Of a stretch of DNA of 64,000 bases, positions 8,725 to 17,404 are shown one piece after another. A program made the position numbers and the translations under genes. The DNA comes from Streptomyces tuirus (GTDB lineage Bacteria > Actinomycetota > Actinomycetes > Streptomycetales > Streptomycetaceae), in assembly GCA_018195615.1 (NCBI GenBank), contig JAGTPG010000002.1, positions 6,255,501-6,319,500 on the forward strand. Direction: 5' to 3'. Every line of letters starts with the position of its first letter. The stretch's first letter is position 1. Below the pieces are notes generated by a model that did not search any database, was not told where the DNA came from, and saw only the letters and a list, made by a program, of their open reading frames with translations.

Positions 8725-8880
8725 GCATACGACACACCTGTACCCCAGCGGTACGGCACCACTAGAAGCACAGCGTCAACTGCATAGCGATGTCGTATGC
8801 CGCCCGAGCACCACGCGGCACTCCCCTCGGGGAGTTGCCCACCGGGCCCGCGCCTCCCGTGACCCCGCAGTTGGGAGGCC
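8725..8880 (+). promoter_or_regulatory. Structured 5' leader of a lysozyme-like gene
   Basis: The leader holds a 10-bp perfect closing helix GCATACGACA (8725-8734) with TGTCGTATGC (8791-8800) enclosing a GTACC/GGTAC hairpin, then an ACTCCC/GGGAGT hairpin (8820-8835), then GCCTCCC (8852-8858) with GGGAGGC (8873-8879). The downstream gene starts at 8945. Riboswitches of the ydaO (c-di-AMP) class often precede cell-wall hydrolase genes in Streptomyces, but I do not see that class's conserved core here. Role as a regulatory RNA is inferred from structure only. Confidence 0.5.
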
Positions 8881-8944
8881 AGTGCCAGGGGCACGATTGC
8901 GTCCGCGAGGGTCACCGAAGCGGGCGATGCTGGAAGGAAACCGT

Positions 8945-9634
8945 GTGAGCCGGATCTCGGTCCGGGGATTCGCAGTGGCCTCGGCCACGGCGGTCACCGC
9001 TGTCGGAAGCGTCGTCGGCGTTGCCTCGGGCAGCACCGCGCAGAACAACGACGCCGAAGCGACGGCAAGCGGCACCACGCTGCTCGCGGACATCCCTGCG
9101 GGCCAGCAGGCCCAGGTGCAGACCGCGTCGCTGACGCAGCAGGCCGACGTACAGGCCATGGCGGCGGACGCGACCGCGAAGAAGGACGCCGAGGAGGCAG
9201 CCCGCAAGGCCGCCGCCCAGACGGCCATCGCCAAGAAGGAGGCTGCCGAGAAGGCGGCCAAGGAGGCCAAGGAGCGCGCGGAGGCCAAGGAAGCCGCCAG
9301 CCGTTCCAAGGACATCTCCGACTTCCCCGTCGCCAGCTCCTACTCCATCGCGCAGATCCAGGCGATGGCGCGGCAAGTGGTGCCGGCGGGTCAGTTCCAG
9401 TGCTTCAGCAACATCGTGGACCACGAGTCCGACTGGAACTACAAGGCGGTCAACCCCTCCTCCGGGGCCTACGGCATGTTCCAGGCGCTGCCCGGTTCCA
9501 AGATGTCGTCCGTCGGCGCCGACTGGCGGACCAACCCGGCCACCCAGATCAAGTGGGGCCTGAACTACATGAACGACCGCTACGGCAGCCCGTGTGAGGC
9601 CTGGTCGTTCTGGCAGGCCAACAACTGGTACTGA
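8945..9634 (+). CDS. Secreted lysozyme-like transglycosylase
   Basis: A 229-residue exported cell-wall hydrolase. GTG 8945 follows GGAAGGA (8931-8937). The N-terminus is basic then hydrophobic (residues 8-35), consistent with a signal peptide or anchor. Residues 75-120 are Ala/Lys/Glu-rich and should form a coiled helix (KKDAEEAARKAAAQT region). The C-terminal lysozyme-like domain has the probable catalytic Glu161 in NIVDHESDWNYKA, then GAYGMFQALPGSKM and a closing SFWQANNWY. It should cleave peptidoglycan glycan strands. It has an unusually long, structured 5' leader and a strong terminator. Confidence 0.88.
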   Translation: MSRISVRGFAVASATAVTAVGSVVGVASGSTAQNNDAEATASGTTLLADIPAGQQAQVQTASLTQQADVQAMAADATAKKDAEEAARKAAAQTAIAKKEAAEKAAKEAKERAEAKEAASRSKDISDFPVASSYSIAQIQAMARQVVPAGQFQCFSNIVDHESDWNYKAVNPSSGAYGMFQALPGSKMSSVGADWRTNPATQIKWGLNYMNDRYGSPCEAWSFWQANNWY

Positions 9635-9665
9635 GCCCGCGGCCCTGAGCCGCAGCCCACTCTTC

Positions 9666-9704
9666 GCGCGAGCCCCGCACCGTCGTACGGTGCGGGGCTC
9701 GCGC
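9666..9704 (+). terminator. 18-bp terminator hairpin
   Basis: A perfect 18-bp inverted repeat (9666-9683 with 9687-9704) around a 3-nt loop CGT, directly after the lysozyme-like gene. It has no T-tract but is very stable. Confidence 0.85.
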
Positions 9705-9768
9705 CATGTACGGTCGGGACGGACGATTCCCGGGGAGTGGCGCGGAGAGACGGGGGAAAAGGCGGATC

Positions 9769-11074
9769 ATGTCGCGAGTGCCAGGGTGGCTCGGCCGGCT
9801 CGGTGCCGGACTGACCGAGATGAGCGAGCAGTGGAACCAGCGCCGCGCCGAGGCCGAACGCGAGCGGGACGACTCCGAGTCCCCGGCCCCGTCCGACGAC
9901 CAGGTGCCGCCGCCCCCGGACTACGCGCCCGACGTCCCCGCCCGGCCCGACCCCGCGATGGCCGTGCCGTGGGGGTGCGGGTCGCGGCGGAGGCGGGATG
10001 GCGGCTGCTCGTCCTCGCGGGCACGCTGTGGGTGCTGATGCGGGTCATCAGCGCCGTCCAGCTGGTGGTGCTGGCGTTCGTGAGCGCCCTGCTCATCACC
10101 GCGCTGCTGCAGCCGACCGTGGCGCGGTTGCGGCGGCTCGGAGTGCCGCGCGGGCCGGCCACGGCGCTGACGGCGATCCTCGGGTTCGTCGTCATGGGGC
10201 TGATCGGCTGGTTCGTGACCTGGCAGGTCATGGAGAACATCGACGACCTCTCGGGCCAGATCCAGGACGGTATCGACGAGTTGCGGAACTGGCTGCTGAA
10301 CAGCCCGTTCCACGTCACGGACAAGCAGATCAACGAGATCGCCGCGAACCTGCGGGAGGCGGTCGGGGCGAACACCGACCAGATCACCTCCGCCGGGCTG
10401 GAGGGCGTGACGGTCGTCGTCGAGGCGCTGACGGGGATTCTGCTCGCGGTCTTCTCGACGCTGTTCCTGCTCTACGACGGCAAGCGCATCTGGGAGTGGA
10501 CGCTGAAGCTGGTGCCGGCGGCGGCGCGGCCGGGAGTGGCCGGGGCCGGGCCGGCTGCGTGGCGGACGCTGACGGCGTATGTGCGGGGCACGGTGATCGT
10601 GGCTCTGATCGACGCGATCTTCATCGGGCTGGGGATCTACTTCCTCGATGTGCCGATGGCCGTGCCGCTGGCCGTGTTCATCTTCCTGTTCGCGTTCATC
10701 CCGCTGGTGGGTGCGGTGGTGTCCGGGGCGCTGGCGGTGGTGGTCGCGTTGGTCACCCAGGGCGTGTTCACGGCTGTCATGACGCTCGTGGTGGTGCTGG
10801 CGGTGCAGCAGATCGAGGGCACATTCTGCAGCCGTTCATCCTGGGGCGGGCGGTGCGGGTGCATCCGCTGGCGGTGGTGCTGTCCGTCGCGTGCGGGGGG
10901 ATGGTGGCCGGGATCGGGGGTGCGGTGGTCGCTGTGCCGTTGGTGGCTGTGGCGAACTCGGTCGCGGGGTATCTGCGGGCGTATTCGCGGGAGTCGGCGG
11001 TGCGGAACGCCATGCGGCAGCGGGGTGCCACGGCGGTGAGTGCGGAGGCCGTTTCGGACGCGCCGTCGGAGTAG
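9769..11074 (+). CDS. AI-2E family transporter (two frame breaks)
   Basis: A 435-residue membrane protein of the AI-2E/PerM family once two breaks are repaired: a G5 run at 9971-9975 that should be G6, and a lost C at 10820 (IEG-HILQPFILGRAV reads on). A soluble N-terminus of about 75 residues rich in Pro and acidic residues precedes the helices. Transmembrane segments include LLVLAGTLWVLMRVISAV and GFVVMGLIGWFVTWQV; the family block QQIEG..LQPFILG is near the C-terminus. The family's substrates vary; assignment as an AI-2 exporter is by name only. ATG 9769 is preceded by a purine-rich stretch. Confidence 0.83.
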
Positions 11075-11083
11075 TCCTGCTTG

Positions 11084-11103
11084 CCAGGGGGCTCCGCCCC
11101 TGG
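11084..11103. repeat. Intergenic GC inverted repeat
   Basis: CCAGGGG and CCCCTGG flank GCTCCG. This 'GGGGCTCCGCCCC' type of element is scattered through Streptomyces intergenic regions; related copies occur here near 17160 and 33510-33560. Confidence 0.6.
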
Positions 11104-11157
11104 ACCCCCGGGCCGGTGCCCACCCCCGCCCGACGCGGTGGACGTGAAGTACACGAA

Positions 11158-11195
11158 CAGGGCCCCGTCCACCATGCCCAGTGGACGGGGCCCTG
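11158..11195. terminator. Bidirectional terminator between AI-2E gene and ahpD
   Basis: A 15-bp perfect stem (11158-11172 with 11181-11195) with an 8-nt loop lies between two convergent genes, so it can serve both. Confidence 0.85.
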
Positions 11196-11219
11196 CAAGT
11201 CAAGGCGGGCAGCCGGGAG

Positions 11220-11753
11220 TTACTCGGCCAGAGTCGCCTCGGCGTCCAGCGTGACGCCGACCGCCTGGATCACGGAGGCGATCTTGAAGGCCTCCTGGAT
11301 GACCTCGCGCTCGAGGCCGGCCTTGCGGAGGACCTGCTCGTGGGAGTCGAGGCACATGCCGCAGCCGTTGATCGCGGAGACCGCGAAGGACCACAGCTCG
11401 AAGTCGACCTTGTCGACGCCCGGGTTGCCGATGACGTTCATCCGCAGGCCCGCGCGCAGGTTGCCGTACTCGTGGTCCGACAGGAGGTGGCGGGTGCGGT
11501 AGAAGACGTTGTTCATCGCCATCACCGCGGCCGCGGACTTCGCCGCCGTGTAGGCCTCCGGCGACAGGTTGGCCTTCGCCTCCGGCTCCAGCTCGCGCAG
11601 CACGATCGGGGAGCGCGAGGCGATCGCCGTCGCCAGGACCGTGCCCCACAGCTGCTGGGCCGGCAGGTCCGAGTTGCCGATGACCGAGCCCAGGTTGAGC
11701 TTCAGGTCCTTGGCGTAGTCCGGTATCGAGGACTTGAGTGCGTCGAGGGACAT
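11220..11753 (-). CDS. ahpD: Alkyl hydroperoxide reductase AhpD
   Basis: A 177-residue AhpD. It reduces oxidised AhpC, completing a peroxide-reducing cycle. The catalytic CxxC is at Cys131 and Cys134 in NGCGMCLDSHEQ, with the nearby His137 of the proton relay. The N-terminal half is the expected all-helical domain. It lies 6 bp downstream of ahpC and is certainly in the same operon, divergent from oxyR, so OxyR control in response to peroxide is expected. Confidence 0.96.
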   Translation of the reverse strand: MSLDALKSSIPDYAKDLKLNLGSVIGNSDLPAQQLWGTVLATAIASRSPIVLRELEPEAKANLSPEAYTAAKSAAAVMAMNNVFYRTRHLLSDHEYGNLRAGLRMNVIGNPGVDKVDFELWSFAVSAINGCGMCLDSHEQVLRKAGLEREVIQEAFKIASVIQAVGVTLDAEATLAE

Positions 11754-11759
11754 GTCAGA

Positions 11760-12314
11760 TCACTCTCCCGCGAGCAGCGCGACCGGGTCCAGGGTCTCGT
11801 CGCCCTTGGACCAGTTGCAGGGGCACAGCTCGTCCGTCTGGAGCGCGTCCAGGACCCGCAGGACCTCCTTCGGGTTACGGCCGACCGAACCCGCGGTCAC
11901 CATCGAGAACTGGATCTCGTTGTTCTGGTCCACGATGAACACCGCGCGCTTGGCGAAGCCGTCCTCGCCCTCGATGCCGAGGTCGCGCATCAGCTCGTGC
12001 TTGGAGTCGGCCATCATCGGGAAGGGCAGGTCACGCAGGTCGTCGTGGTCCTTGCGCCAGGCGTGGTGGACGAACTCGGAGTCGCCGGAGAAGCCGAGGA
12101 CCTGGGCGTCGCGGTCGGCGAACTCGTCGTTCAGCTTGCCGAAGGCGGCGATCTCGGTCGGGCACACGAAGGTGAAGTCCTTGGGCCACGCGAAGATGAC
12201 CTTCCACTGACCCTCGTAGGTCTTGTGGTTGATCTGCTGGAACTCCTTGCCCTTCTCCAGCGAGACGCAAGCGGTCAGATCGAACTCGGGGAACTTGTCA
12301 CCGACAGTGAGCAC
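11760..12314 (-). CDS. ahpC: Alkyl hydroperoxide reductase AhpC (peroxiredoxin)
   Basis: A 184-residue peroxiredoxin that reduces organic and hydrogen peroxides. The peroxidatic cysteine is Cys51 in DFTFVCPTE; resolving cysteines sit in DELCPCNWSKG near the C-terminus. GTG 12314 (start VLTVGDKFPEF) is chosen because GGAG lies 5 nt upstream and the length matches the family; the frame stays open upstream to 12362. It is the first gene of the ahpC-ahpD operon and is divergent from oxyR. Confidence 0.96.
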   Translation of the reverse strand: MLTVGDKFPEFDLTACVSLEKGKEFQQINHKTYEGQWKVIFAWPKDFTFVCPTEIAAFGKLNDEFADRDAQVLGFSGDSEFVHHAWRKDHDDLRDLPFPMMADSKHELMRDLGIEGEDGFAKRAVFIVDQNNEIQFSMVTAGSVGRNPKEVLRVLDALQTDELCPCNWSKGDETLDPVALLAGE

Positions 12315-12447
12315 ACGCTCTCCTTGCAGCGAAGAAACACCCGGATTGCGGGCATTTCCCATGGGTTGGACGTTATTGATGTTGGCACAGGGCCGATTGA
12401 TTACGGAAATAGCTACACTCGGTCGGGTTGATCGGAGGTAGTTATAA
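12315..12447. promoter_or_regulatory. ahpC/oxyR divergent promoter region
   Basis: This 133-bp spacer separates divergent ahpC and oxyR and is locally AT-richer (around 12370-12445, for example ATTGATTACGGAAATAGC). It must hold both promoters and the OxyR site. I cannot assign a perfect operator by eye; the ATAGC element at about 12408 resembles half of the OxyR ATAG/CTAT pattern. Confidence 0.65.
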
Positions 12448-13398
12448 GTGACTGTGGGTAATAAGCGCAGGCAACCCAGCCTCGCCCAGCTGCGGGCCTT
12501 CGCGGCCGTGGCGGAGCACCTTCACTTCCGGGACGCGGCAGGGGCCATCGGCATGAGCCAGCCCGCCCTCTCGGGCGCCGTCTCGGCGCTGGAGGAGTCA
12601 CTCGGAGTGACGCTCCTCGAGCGTACGACGCGCAAGGTGCTGCTCTCGCCCGAGGGCGAGCGGATCGCCGTTCGGGCCAAGGCGGTGCTGGCGGAGGTGG
12701 GTGCGCTCCTGGAGGAGGCCGAGGCGGTGCGCGCCCCGTTCACCGGCGTGCTGCGGCTGGGAGTCATCCCGACCGTGGCGCCCTATCTCCTGCCCACGGT
12801 TCTGCGGCTCGTCCACGAACGGTATCCGCACCTCGACCTCCAAGTGCACGAGGAGCAGACCGCCAACCTGCTCGACGGCCTCACCAACGGCCGGCTCGAC
12901 CTGCTGCTGCTCGCCGTGCCTCTCGGCGTGCCGGGCGTCGCCGAACTGCCGCTGTTCGACGAGGACTTCGTGCTCGTCACGCCGCTCGGCCACCGGCTCG
13001 GCGGGCGTGAGGGCATTCCCCGTGAGGCGCTGCGCGAGCTGAACCTGCTGCTCCTCGACGAGGGGCACTGCCTGCGGGACCAGGCTCTCGACATCTGCCG
13101 GGAGGCCGGCCGTGAGGACGCGCCGGTCACCACGACCGCCGCCGGACTGTCCACACTGGTGCAGCTCGTCGCGGGCGGGCTCGGCGTCACGCTGCTGCCG
13201 CGCACCGCCCTCAAGGTGGAGACCTCCCGCAGCAACCAGCTCCTCACCGGCTACTTCGCCGACCCGGCCCCCACCCGCCGGGTCGCCCTGGCGATGCGGG
13301 TGGGGGCTGCGCGCGGCGCGGAGTACGAGGAACTGGCGGCGGCGCTGCGCCAGGCGCTCCGGCCGCTGCCCGTACGGGTCCTCGACCGGGACGCCTGA
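12448..13398 (+). CDS. oxyR: Peroxide-sensing LysR regulator OxyR
   Basis: A 316-residue LysR-type regulator. The N-terminal winged helix is PSLAQLRAFAAVAEHLHF through MSQPALSGAVSALEESLG. The redox pair is Cys208 and Cys217 in GHCLRDQALDIC, nine residues apart as in characterised OxyR proteins, so the sensing disulfide should be functional. It binds the shared intergenic region and should activate ahpC-ahpD under peroxide stress. GTG 12448 has a GGAGG-type site upstream (CGGAGGTAG). Confidence 0.96.
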   Translation: MTVGNKRRQPSLAQLRAFAAVAEHLHFRDAAGAIGMSQPALSGAVSALEESLGVTLLERTTRKVLLSPEGERIAVRAKAVLAEVGALLEEAEAVRAPFTGVLRLGVIPTVAPYLLPTVLRLVHERYPHLDLQVHEEQTANLLDGLTNGRLDLLLLAVPLGVPGVAELPLFDEDFVLVTPLGHRLGGREGIPREALRELNLLLLDEGHCLRDQALDICREAGREDAPVTTTAAGLSTLVQLVAGGLGVTLLPRTALKVETSRSNQLLTGYFADPAPTRRVALAMRVGAARGAEYEELAAALRQALRPLPVRVLDRDA

Positions 13399-13413
13399 CG
13401 GACGGTGCGGAGG

Positions 13414-15752
13414 CTACTCCGTCCGCAGCCCGTCCGGCCGCATCAGCTTCAGCAGCGGCGGCAGGCTCAGCAGCGTCACCACGAGGACGACGCCCGCGCC
13501 GATGCCGGTCATCGACAGCACACTCGGCCAGTCCACTCGTACAGACGTGCTGGTCATGCGCAGCAGTACCGCGCCCAGGGCGATGCCCACGGTCGCGGCG
13601 AGCAGCAGGCCCAGTCCGATCGGGATCGCCGTCTGCCACAGCACGGACAGGCTGAGGGTGCGGCGCCGGGTGCCGAAGGCGACCAGGGCCGACAGCAGCT
13701 GGCGGCGTTCCCGCAACTGCTCCAGCTGCGAGACCAGCAGGCTCGCTCCGATCAGCGCCAGCACACACGCCGCTCCGACGGACAGGCCCGTGCGGATGGC
13801 GGCATAGCGGTCGTTGCTCTCGATGCTGCGCCAGGTCATCGGCGGGACCGTCGGGTCGAGCCGCGCGGCCGTGTTGCGCACGTGGTCGTAGGCGTCCGGC
13901 ACCGAGGGGTCCACGCTCAGGAAGAGCCGTGTGGAAATGAACGCGCCGAGCTTCTCGGGCAGTGCGCCGGGGGTGATCAGGATGCCGCCGCGCTTGTATC
14001 CGGTGGGGTCCTCGCGGGACTCGGCCTGCCGGATGTCCTGCGGCACGGTCCAGGAGACCGCGCGGTCGCCGGGGCGGCCGGAGTCGTCCGATTCGGCCCA
14101 CAGGGGCGTGCCGGGTTTGGCCAGGTGCTCGCTGTCGCCGTCGTACTCCGAGCCCTTGACCGCGAAGACGTCACCGTCGCGGCAGTCGGGGAGCGTGGCC
14201 ACTTCGCGCAGCGAAACGCAGTCGGCCACGGTGATCTGGATGATGGACCCCGCCTCGCCGCGCCGGTCGCCGAGATAGACGTCGGACAGGGCGGTGACCT
14301 TGCGCATGCCCTCGGTGTCGCGGTATTCCGCGATGGTGGCCGCGGTATCGGTGCCGTCCGGTACCTCCACGCTCATCTGGGCCCGGGAGACGTCGTACTG
14401 CGACGCGCTGGTGTAGTTGCCCTCCACCCCGGCGAACAACATCTGCAGCGCGATCGCCCCGGCCACCGCCACCGCGATGCCGTTGACCATGCGAGCCGCC
14501 GCACCGCTGCTCAGCTGGAGCCTGCGCACGGCCAGTTGCCAGGCGATCCCGCCCGAGCCGAGCCGGGCGACGACCGTCTCGACGACCCACGGCAGCAGGG
14601 CCGTGACGCCGACGAGCAGGAGCATGACACCGCCGACGACGAGGTACTGGTTGAAGGTCCCGTCGTCGTTGCCCTGCCCGACCATCGGGAACAGCAGCGC
14701 CAGCCCGCCCAGCGGCAGCAGCAGCCGCCACCACAGCCGGCGCCGCGCGGGCTTGGCCGTGCGCACCACGCCGAGCGGCTCGATGACCACCCCGCGCAGG
14801 GCGAGGATCGTCACCAGGACCGCGGCCGCCGGCACCACCAGCGCGACCAGTACGGCCAGCAGGGGAGAGGGGTTCAGGTAGCTCGGGAACACGCTGACCC
14901 GGAACACCTCGACGGACGCCGCCAGTTGCCGTCCGAGCAGGAAGAACCCCGTGCCGAAGACGAGCCCCAGCACGGAACCGGCAAGCGCTTCACCGGCGGC
15001 GATCCGCCGGGTCATCCGGCTGTCGGAGCCGACCAGCCGCAGCGCCGCGAGCCGGCGGTCACGCCGCTCGCCGCCGAAGCGCACGGCCGTGGCGACAAAC
15101 ACGGCGACCGGCATCAGCAGCACCACGAAGACGACGAGGACCAGCAGGAGCAGCACCGGATCCCAGGGGTCCGACGACGCCAGGTCCGGGTTGCCGAAGC
15201 TGTCGATACGGGCCCCGCTGGCGGGGCCCTCCAGCCGCTCCATGAGCCCCTTGCCGCCCGCGTAGTACGCGAGTTCCTGCGAGCCGACGAGGCCCTGTTC
15301 GCCGATGGTGCCCGAGATCCGGTAGGGCAGCCGCTCCCGCAGCAGCTTCCCGTCGTCGGAGGCGAGGAGTTCCTTGAGCGCGGGGAGACGACCATCTCGC
15401 CGTCCGCGGGGAACGCCGCGACCCCCGGCGGACGCGGAGCCTTGGGGCCCTCCGGCTCCAGCAGGCGCCCGCGGACGTCCTGGTCCCGGTACGTGGTGTC
15501 CGCGTCCACGACGATCAGGGTGTTGTCGGCCTTGGGCAGCTCCTGCTGGCCGAACGTGTGGTCGCTGCGCGCCTCCTCACGCCGGTCACGTTCCGCCAGC
15601 GCGCTCGGGATGGCGGTGGTGAGCAGCAGCAGCGCCACGCCGAGCCCGACGCCGACGGCTGTCAGCAGCGCCCGTATCCACCCCTCGCGCCCACCGGCGA
15701 AGGCGAACCGGACTCCCATGGACAGGTCCCGGCTCCACTGCCCGACGCTCAT
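13414..15752 (-). CDS. FtsX-type ABC transporter permease (one frame break)
   Basis: A 779-residue permease with two FtsX/MacB-like modules. N-terminal helix ALLTAVGVGLGVALLLLTT is followed by a large extracellular region, a cluster of helices around residues 300-440, and a last trio at the C-terminus (GIGAGVVLVVTLLSLPPL). The frame breaks at a G4 run (plus strand 15382-15385) that should be G5; repair joins GEMVVSP to ALKELLASDDG. It overlaps the ATPase gene by ATGA, so the two form one exporter. Such exporters commonly handle antimicrobial peptides, lipoproteins or envelope signals; the substrate here is unknown. Confidence 0.88.
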
Positions 15753-16438
15753 ACGACGCGCTCCATGTCCCGCGACCTGCCGTCCCGTACGACGATCTCG
15801 CGGTCGGAGTAGGCGGCCACCCGCGCCTCATGGGTGACGAGCACCACGGCGGCGTTGGCGGACCGGGCGGCGTCCGTGAGCAGCTCCATCACGCGCTCGC
15901 CGTTGAAGGAGTCGAGCGCGCCGGTCGGCTCGTCGGCGAACACCACACGCGGGTTCGTCACCAGCGAGCGGGCGACCGCGACCCGCTGCCCCTGACCACC
16001 GGAGACCTCCCCGGGCCGCTTCTTGCGCAGGTCGTCGACCTCCAGCCGCTCCATCCAGGCCAGCGCGGTCCGCTCGGCCTCCTTGCGGGACGACCCGCTC
16101 AGCCGCAGCGGGAGCGCCACGTTCTCCACGCAGGTGAGTTCGGGCACGAGCTGGCCGAACTGGAACACGAACCCGAACTCGGAGCGCCGGAGCGCACTGC
16201 GCTCGGCGTCGCTCATCGCCGTCACCTCACGCCCGTTGTACGTGATCGAGCCCGAGTCGGGCATCACGATCCCGGCGATGCAGTGCAGCAGCGTGGACTT
16301 GCCCGAGCCGGACGGACCCATCACGGCGACGACCTCGCCCGGGTGGATGGAGAACTCGGCGCCGTCGAGCGCGGTGGTCGGCCCGTACGTCTTGCGCAGG
16401 TCCTGGGCGGTGAGCAGCGAACCAGCGGGAATCGTCAC
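15749..16438 (-). CDS. ABC transporter ATP-binding protein
   Basis: A 229-residue MacB/LolD-like ATPase. Walker A is GPSGSGKSTLLH, the signature is VSGGQGQRVAVAR (SGGQ), Walker B is VVFADEPTGALD, and the switch His is in LVTHEARV. GTG 16438 overlaps the end of the PadR gene (GTGA) and its own stop overlaps the permease start (ATGA). The three genes therefore form a tightly coupled operon padR-ATPase-permease. Confidence 0.94.
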   Translation of the reverse strand: MTIPAGSLLTAQDLRKTYGPTTALDGAEFSIHPGEVVAVMGPSGSGKSTLLHCIAGIVMPDSGSITYNGREVTAMSDAERSALRRSEFGFVFQFGQLVPELTCVENVALPLRLSGSSRKEAERTALAWMERLEVDDLRKKRPGEVSGGQGQRVAVARSLVTNPRVVFADEPTGALDSFNGERVMELLTDAARSANAAVVLVTHEARVAAYSDREIVVRDGRSRDMERVV

Positions 16439-16959
16439 CGGGTCACCGCCGCACGGAGCTTGTCCAGACGGGCCGCGGTCAGCTCCAGCCAGCGCAGGTC
16501 CGCCTCCAGGTGGAACAGCGCGTGGTCGCAGATGAGCTGGTCGGCCAGGTCGCCCTTGCGCTTGCGGTCGGTGAGGATCCGCATGCTGCGCAGGTGCTCC
16601 GAGCGCTGGGTGTCGAGGATGTCGCCGGCGTCGCGGTGGGTGAGCAGCGCGAGGACGACCTTCGTGTAGAGGGTCGACTGGAGGTACGGCTCCGGCTTCT
16701 CGGGCGTCGCCAGCCAGCGTTCGACGTCGGTGATGCCGGCCTCGGTGATCGCGTACCGCTTGCGCTCGGGCCCGCCGCCCGCCTCGATGCCGTCGACCTC
16801 GACGAGCCCGTTCTTCAGCAGCCGGGACATCGTCGAGTAGACCTGGCCGTAGTGCAGCGGCCGGTCGTGACCGAACTTCTCGTCGAAGGCCCGCTTCAGG
16901 TCGTAACCATGGCGTGGGCCGGACTCCAGGAGCCCCAGGAGAGTGTGACCGATGGACAT
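16435..16959 (-). CDS. PadR family transcriptional regulator
   Basis: A 174-residue PadR-type repressor: winged-helix domain GHTLLGLLESGPRHGYDLK through HYGQVYSTMSRLLKNGLVE, followed by a helical dimerisation domain. As first gene of the operon with the ABC exporter it most likely represses its own operon and is released by a ligand that the exporter removes. A direct repeat TGTATACGC lies 21 to 42 bp before the start codon and is the probable operator. Confidence 0.92.
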   Translation of the reverse strand: MSIGHTLLGLLESGPRHGYDLKRAFDEKFGHDRPLHYGQVYSTMSRLLKNGLVEVDGIEAGGGPERKRYAITEAGITDVERWLATPEKPEPYLQSTLYTKVVLALLTHRDAGDILDTQRSEHLRSMRILTDRKRKGDLADQLICDHALFHLEADLRWLELTAARLDKLRAAVTR

Positions 16960-16979
16960 GACCGGGACTGTACACGGGG

Positions 16980-17001
16980 TGTATACGCAGGATGTATACG
17001 C
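16980..17001 (-). promoter_or_regulatory. Probable PadR operator/promoter
   Basis: Two copies of TGTATACGC (16980-16988 and 16993-17001), each containing the palindrome GTATAC, lie 21-42 bp upstream of padR and overlap a possible -10 (TATACA on the minus strand). Position suggests autoregulation. Confidence 0.6.
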
Positions 17002-17110
17002 CGGGTTCGCAGATCACGGCGGGATGTCCGACAGCGCAGGTCGGGGGGTGTTGTCACGGTTCCGCAACAGCCGCTCGCCGCTGTGGGGCCGGGCGGCAAC
17101 GCCCAGCCCC

Positions 17111-17170
17111 TCCGGCGTTCGAGGACGAGGCCGCTCAGGCCGACGGGGGCCCGGGGGCGGAGCCCCCGGG
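17111..17170. repeat. Dispersed Streptomyces intergenic repeat, copy 1
   Basis: It contains CGTTCGAGGACGAGGCC followed by a CGGGGGC..GCCCCCGG hairpin. A diverged relative occurs at 33431-33495. It straddles the 3' end of the small RHH gene. Confidence 0.55.
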
Positions 17171-17404
17171 AGACCCGGGCGGCCGCCCACGACGCGGCAG
17201 CGGCCCGGTCTCCCGGGGCAACCGCCCCGCCTCGGCCAACGCCCTCCGCAACAGGAACTCGATCTGCGCGTTCGCGGACCGCAACTCGTCCCCGGCCCAC
17301 CGCGCGAGCGCCTCGTACACCGCCGGGTCCAGCCGCAGCAGCACCTGTTTGCGCTGCTGCTGCGGCCGGCGCTGAGGCTCCGGACCTTCGGGAGGGCCCG
17401 TCAC
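17135..17404 (-). CDS. Small ribbon-helix-helix-like protein
   Basis: An 89-residue protein whose core KQVLLRLDPAVYEALARWA and AQIEFLLRRAL resemble the strand-helix-helix of CopG/Arc DNA-binding proteins; the flanks are Gln/Arg-rich and Pro/Gly-rich. GTG 17404 overlaps the stop of the SPFH gene (GTGA), so the two are co-translated. The Pro/Gly tail lies over a dispersed repeat and may be a recent extension. Role unknown; a DNA-binding or structural partner of the SPFH protein is possible. Confidence 0.65.
   Translation of the reverse strand: MTGPPEGPEPQRRPQQQRKQVLLRLDPAVYEALARWAGDELRSANAQIEFLLRRALAEAGRLPRETGPLPRRGRPPGSPGGSAPGPPSA

Noticed and set aside
8529..8944. ydaO (c-di-AMP) riboswitch upstream of the lysozyme-like gene
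   Set aside because: The gene type fits, but I could not find the conserved core of that class, so only a generic structured leader is reported.
13405..15837. Long plus-strand open frame across the ABC permease gene
   Set aside because: It is the antisense shadow of the GC-rich permease gene; its Gln/His/Arg/Pro-rich product lacks any domain.
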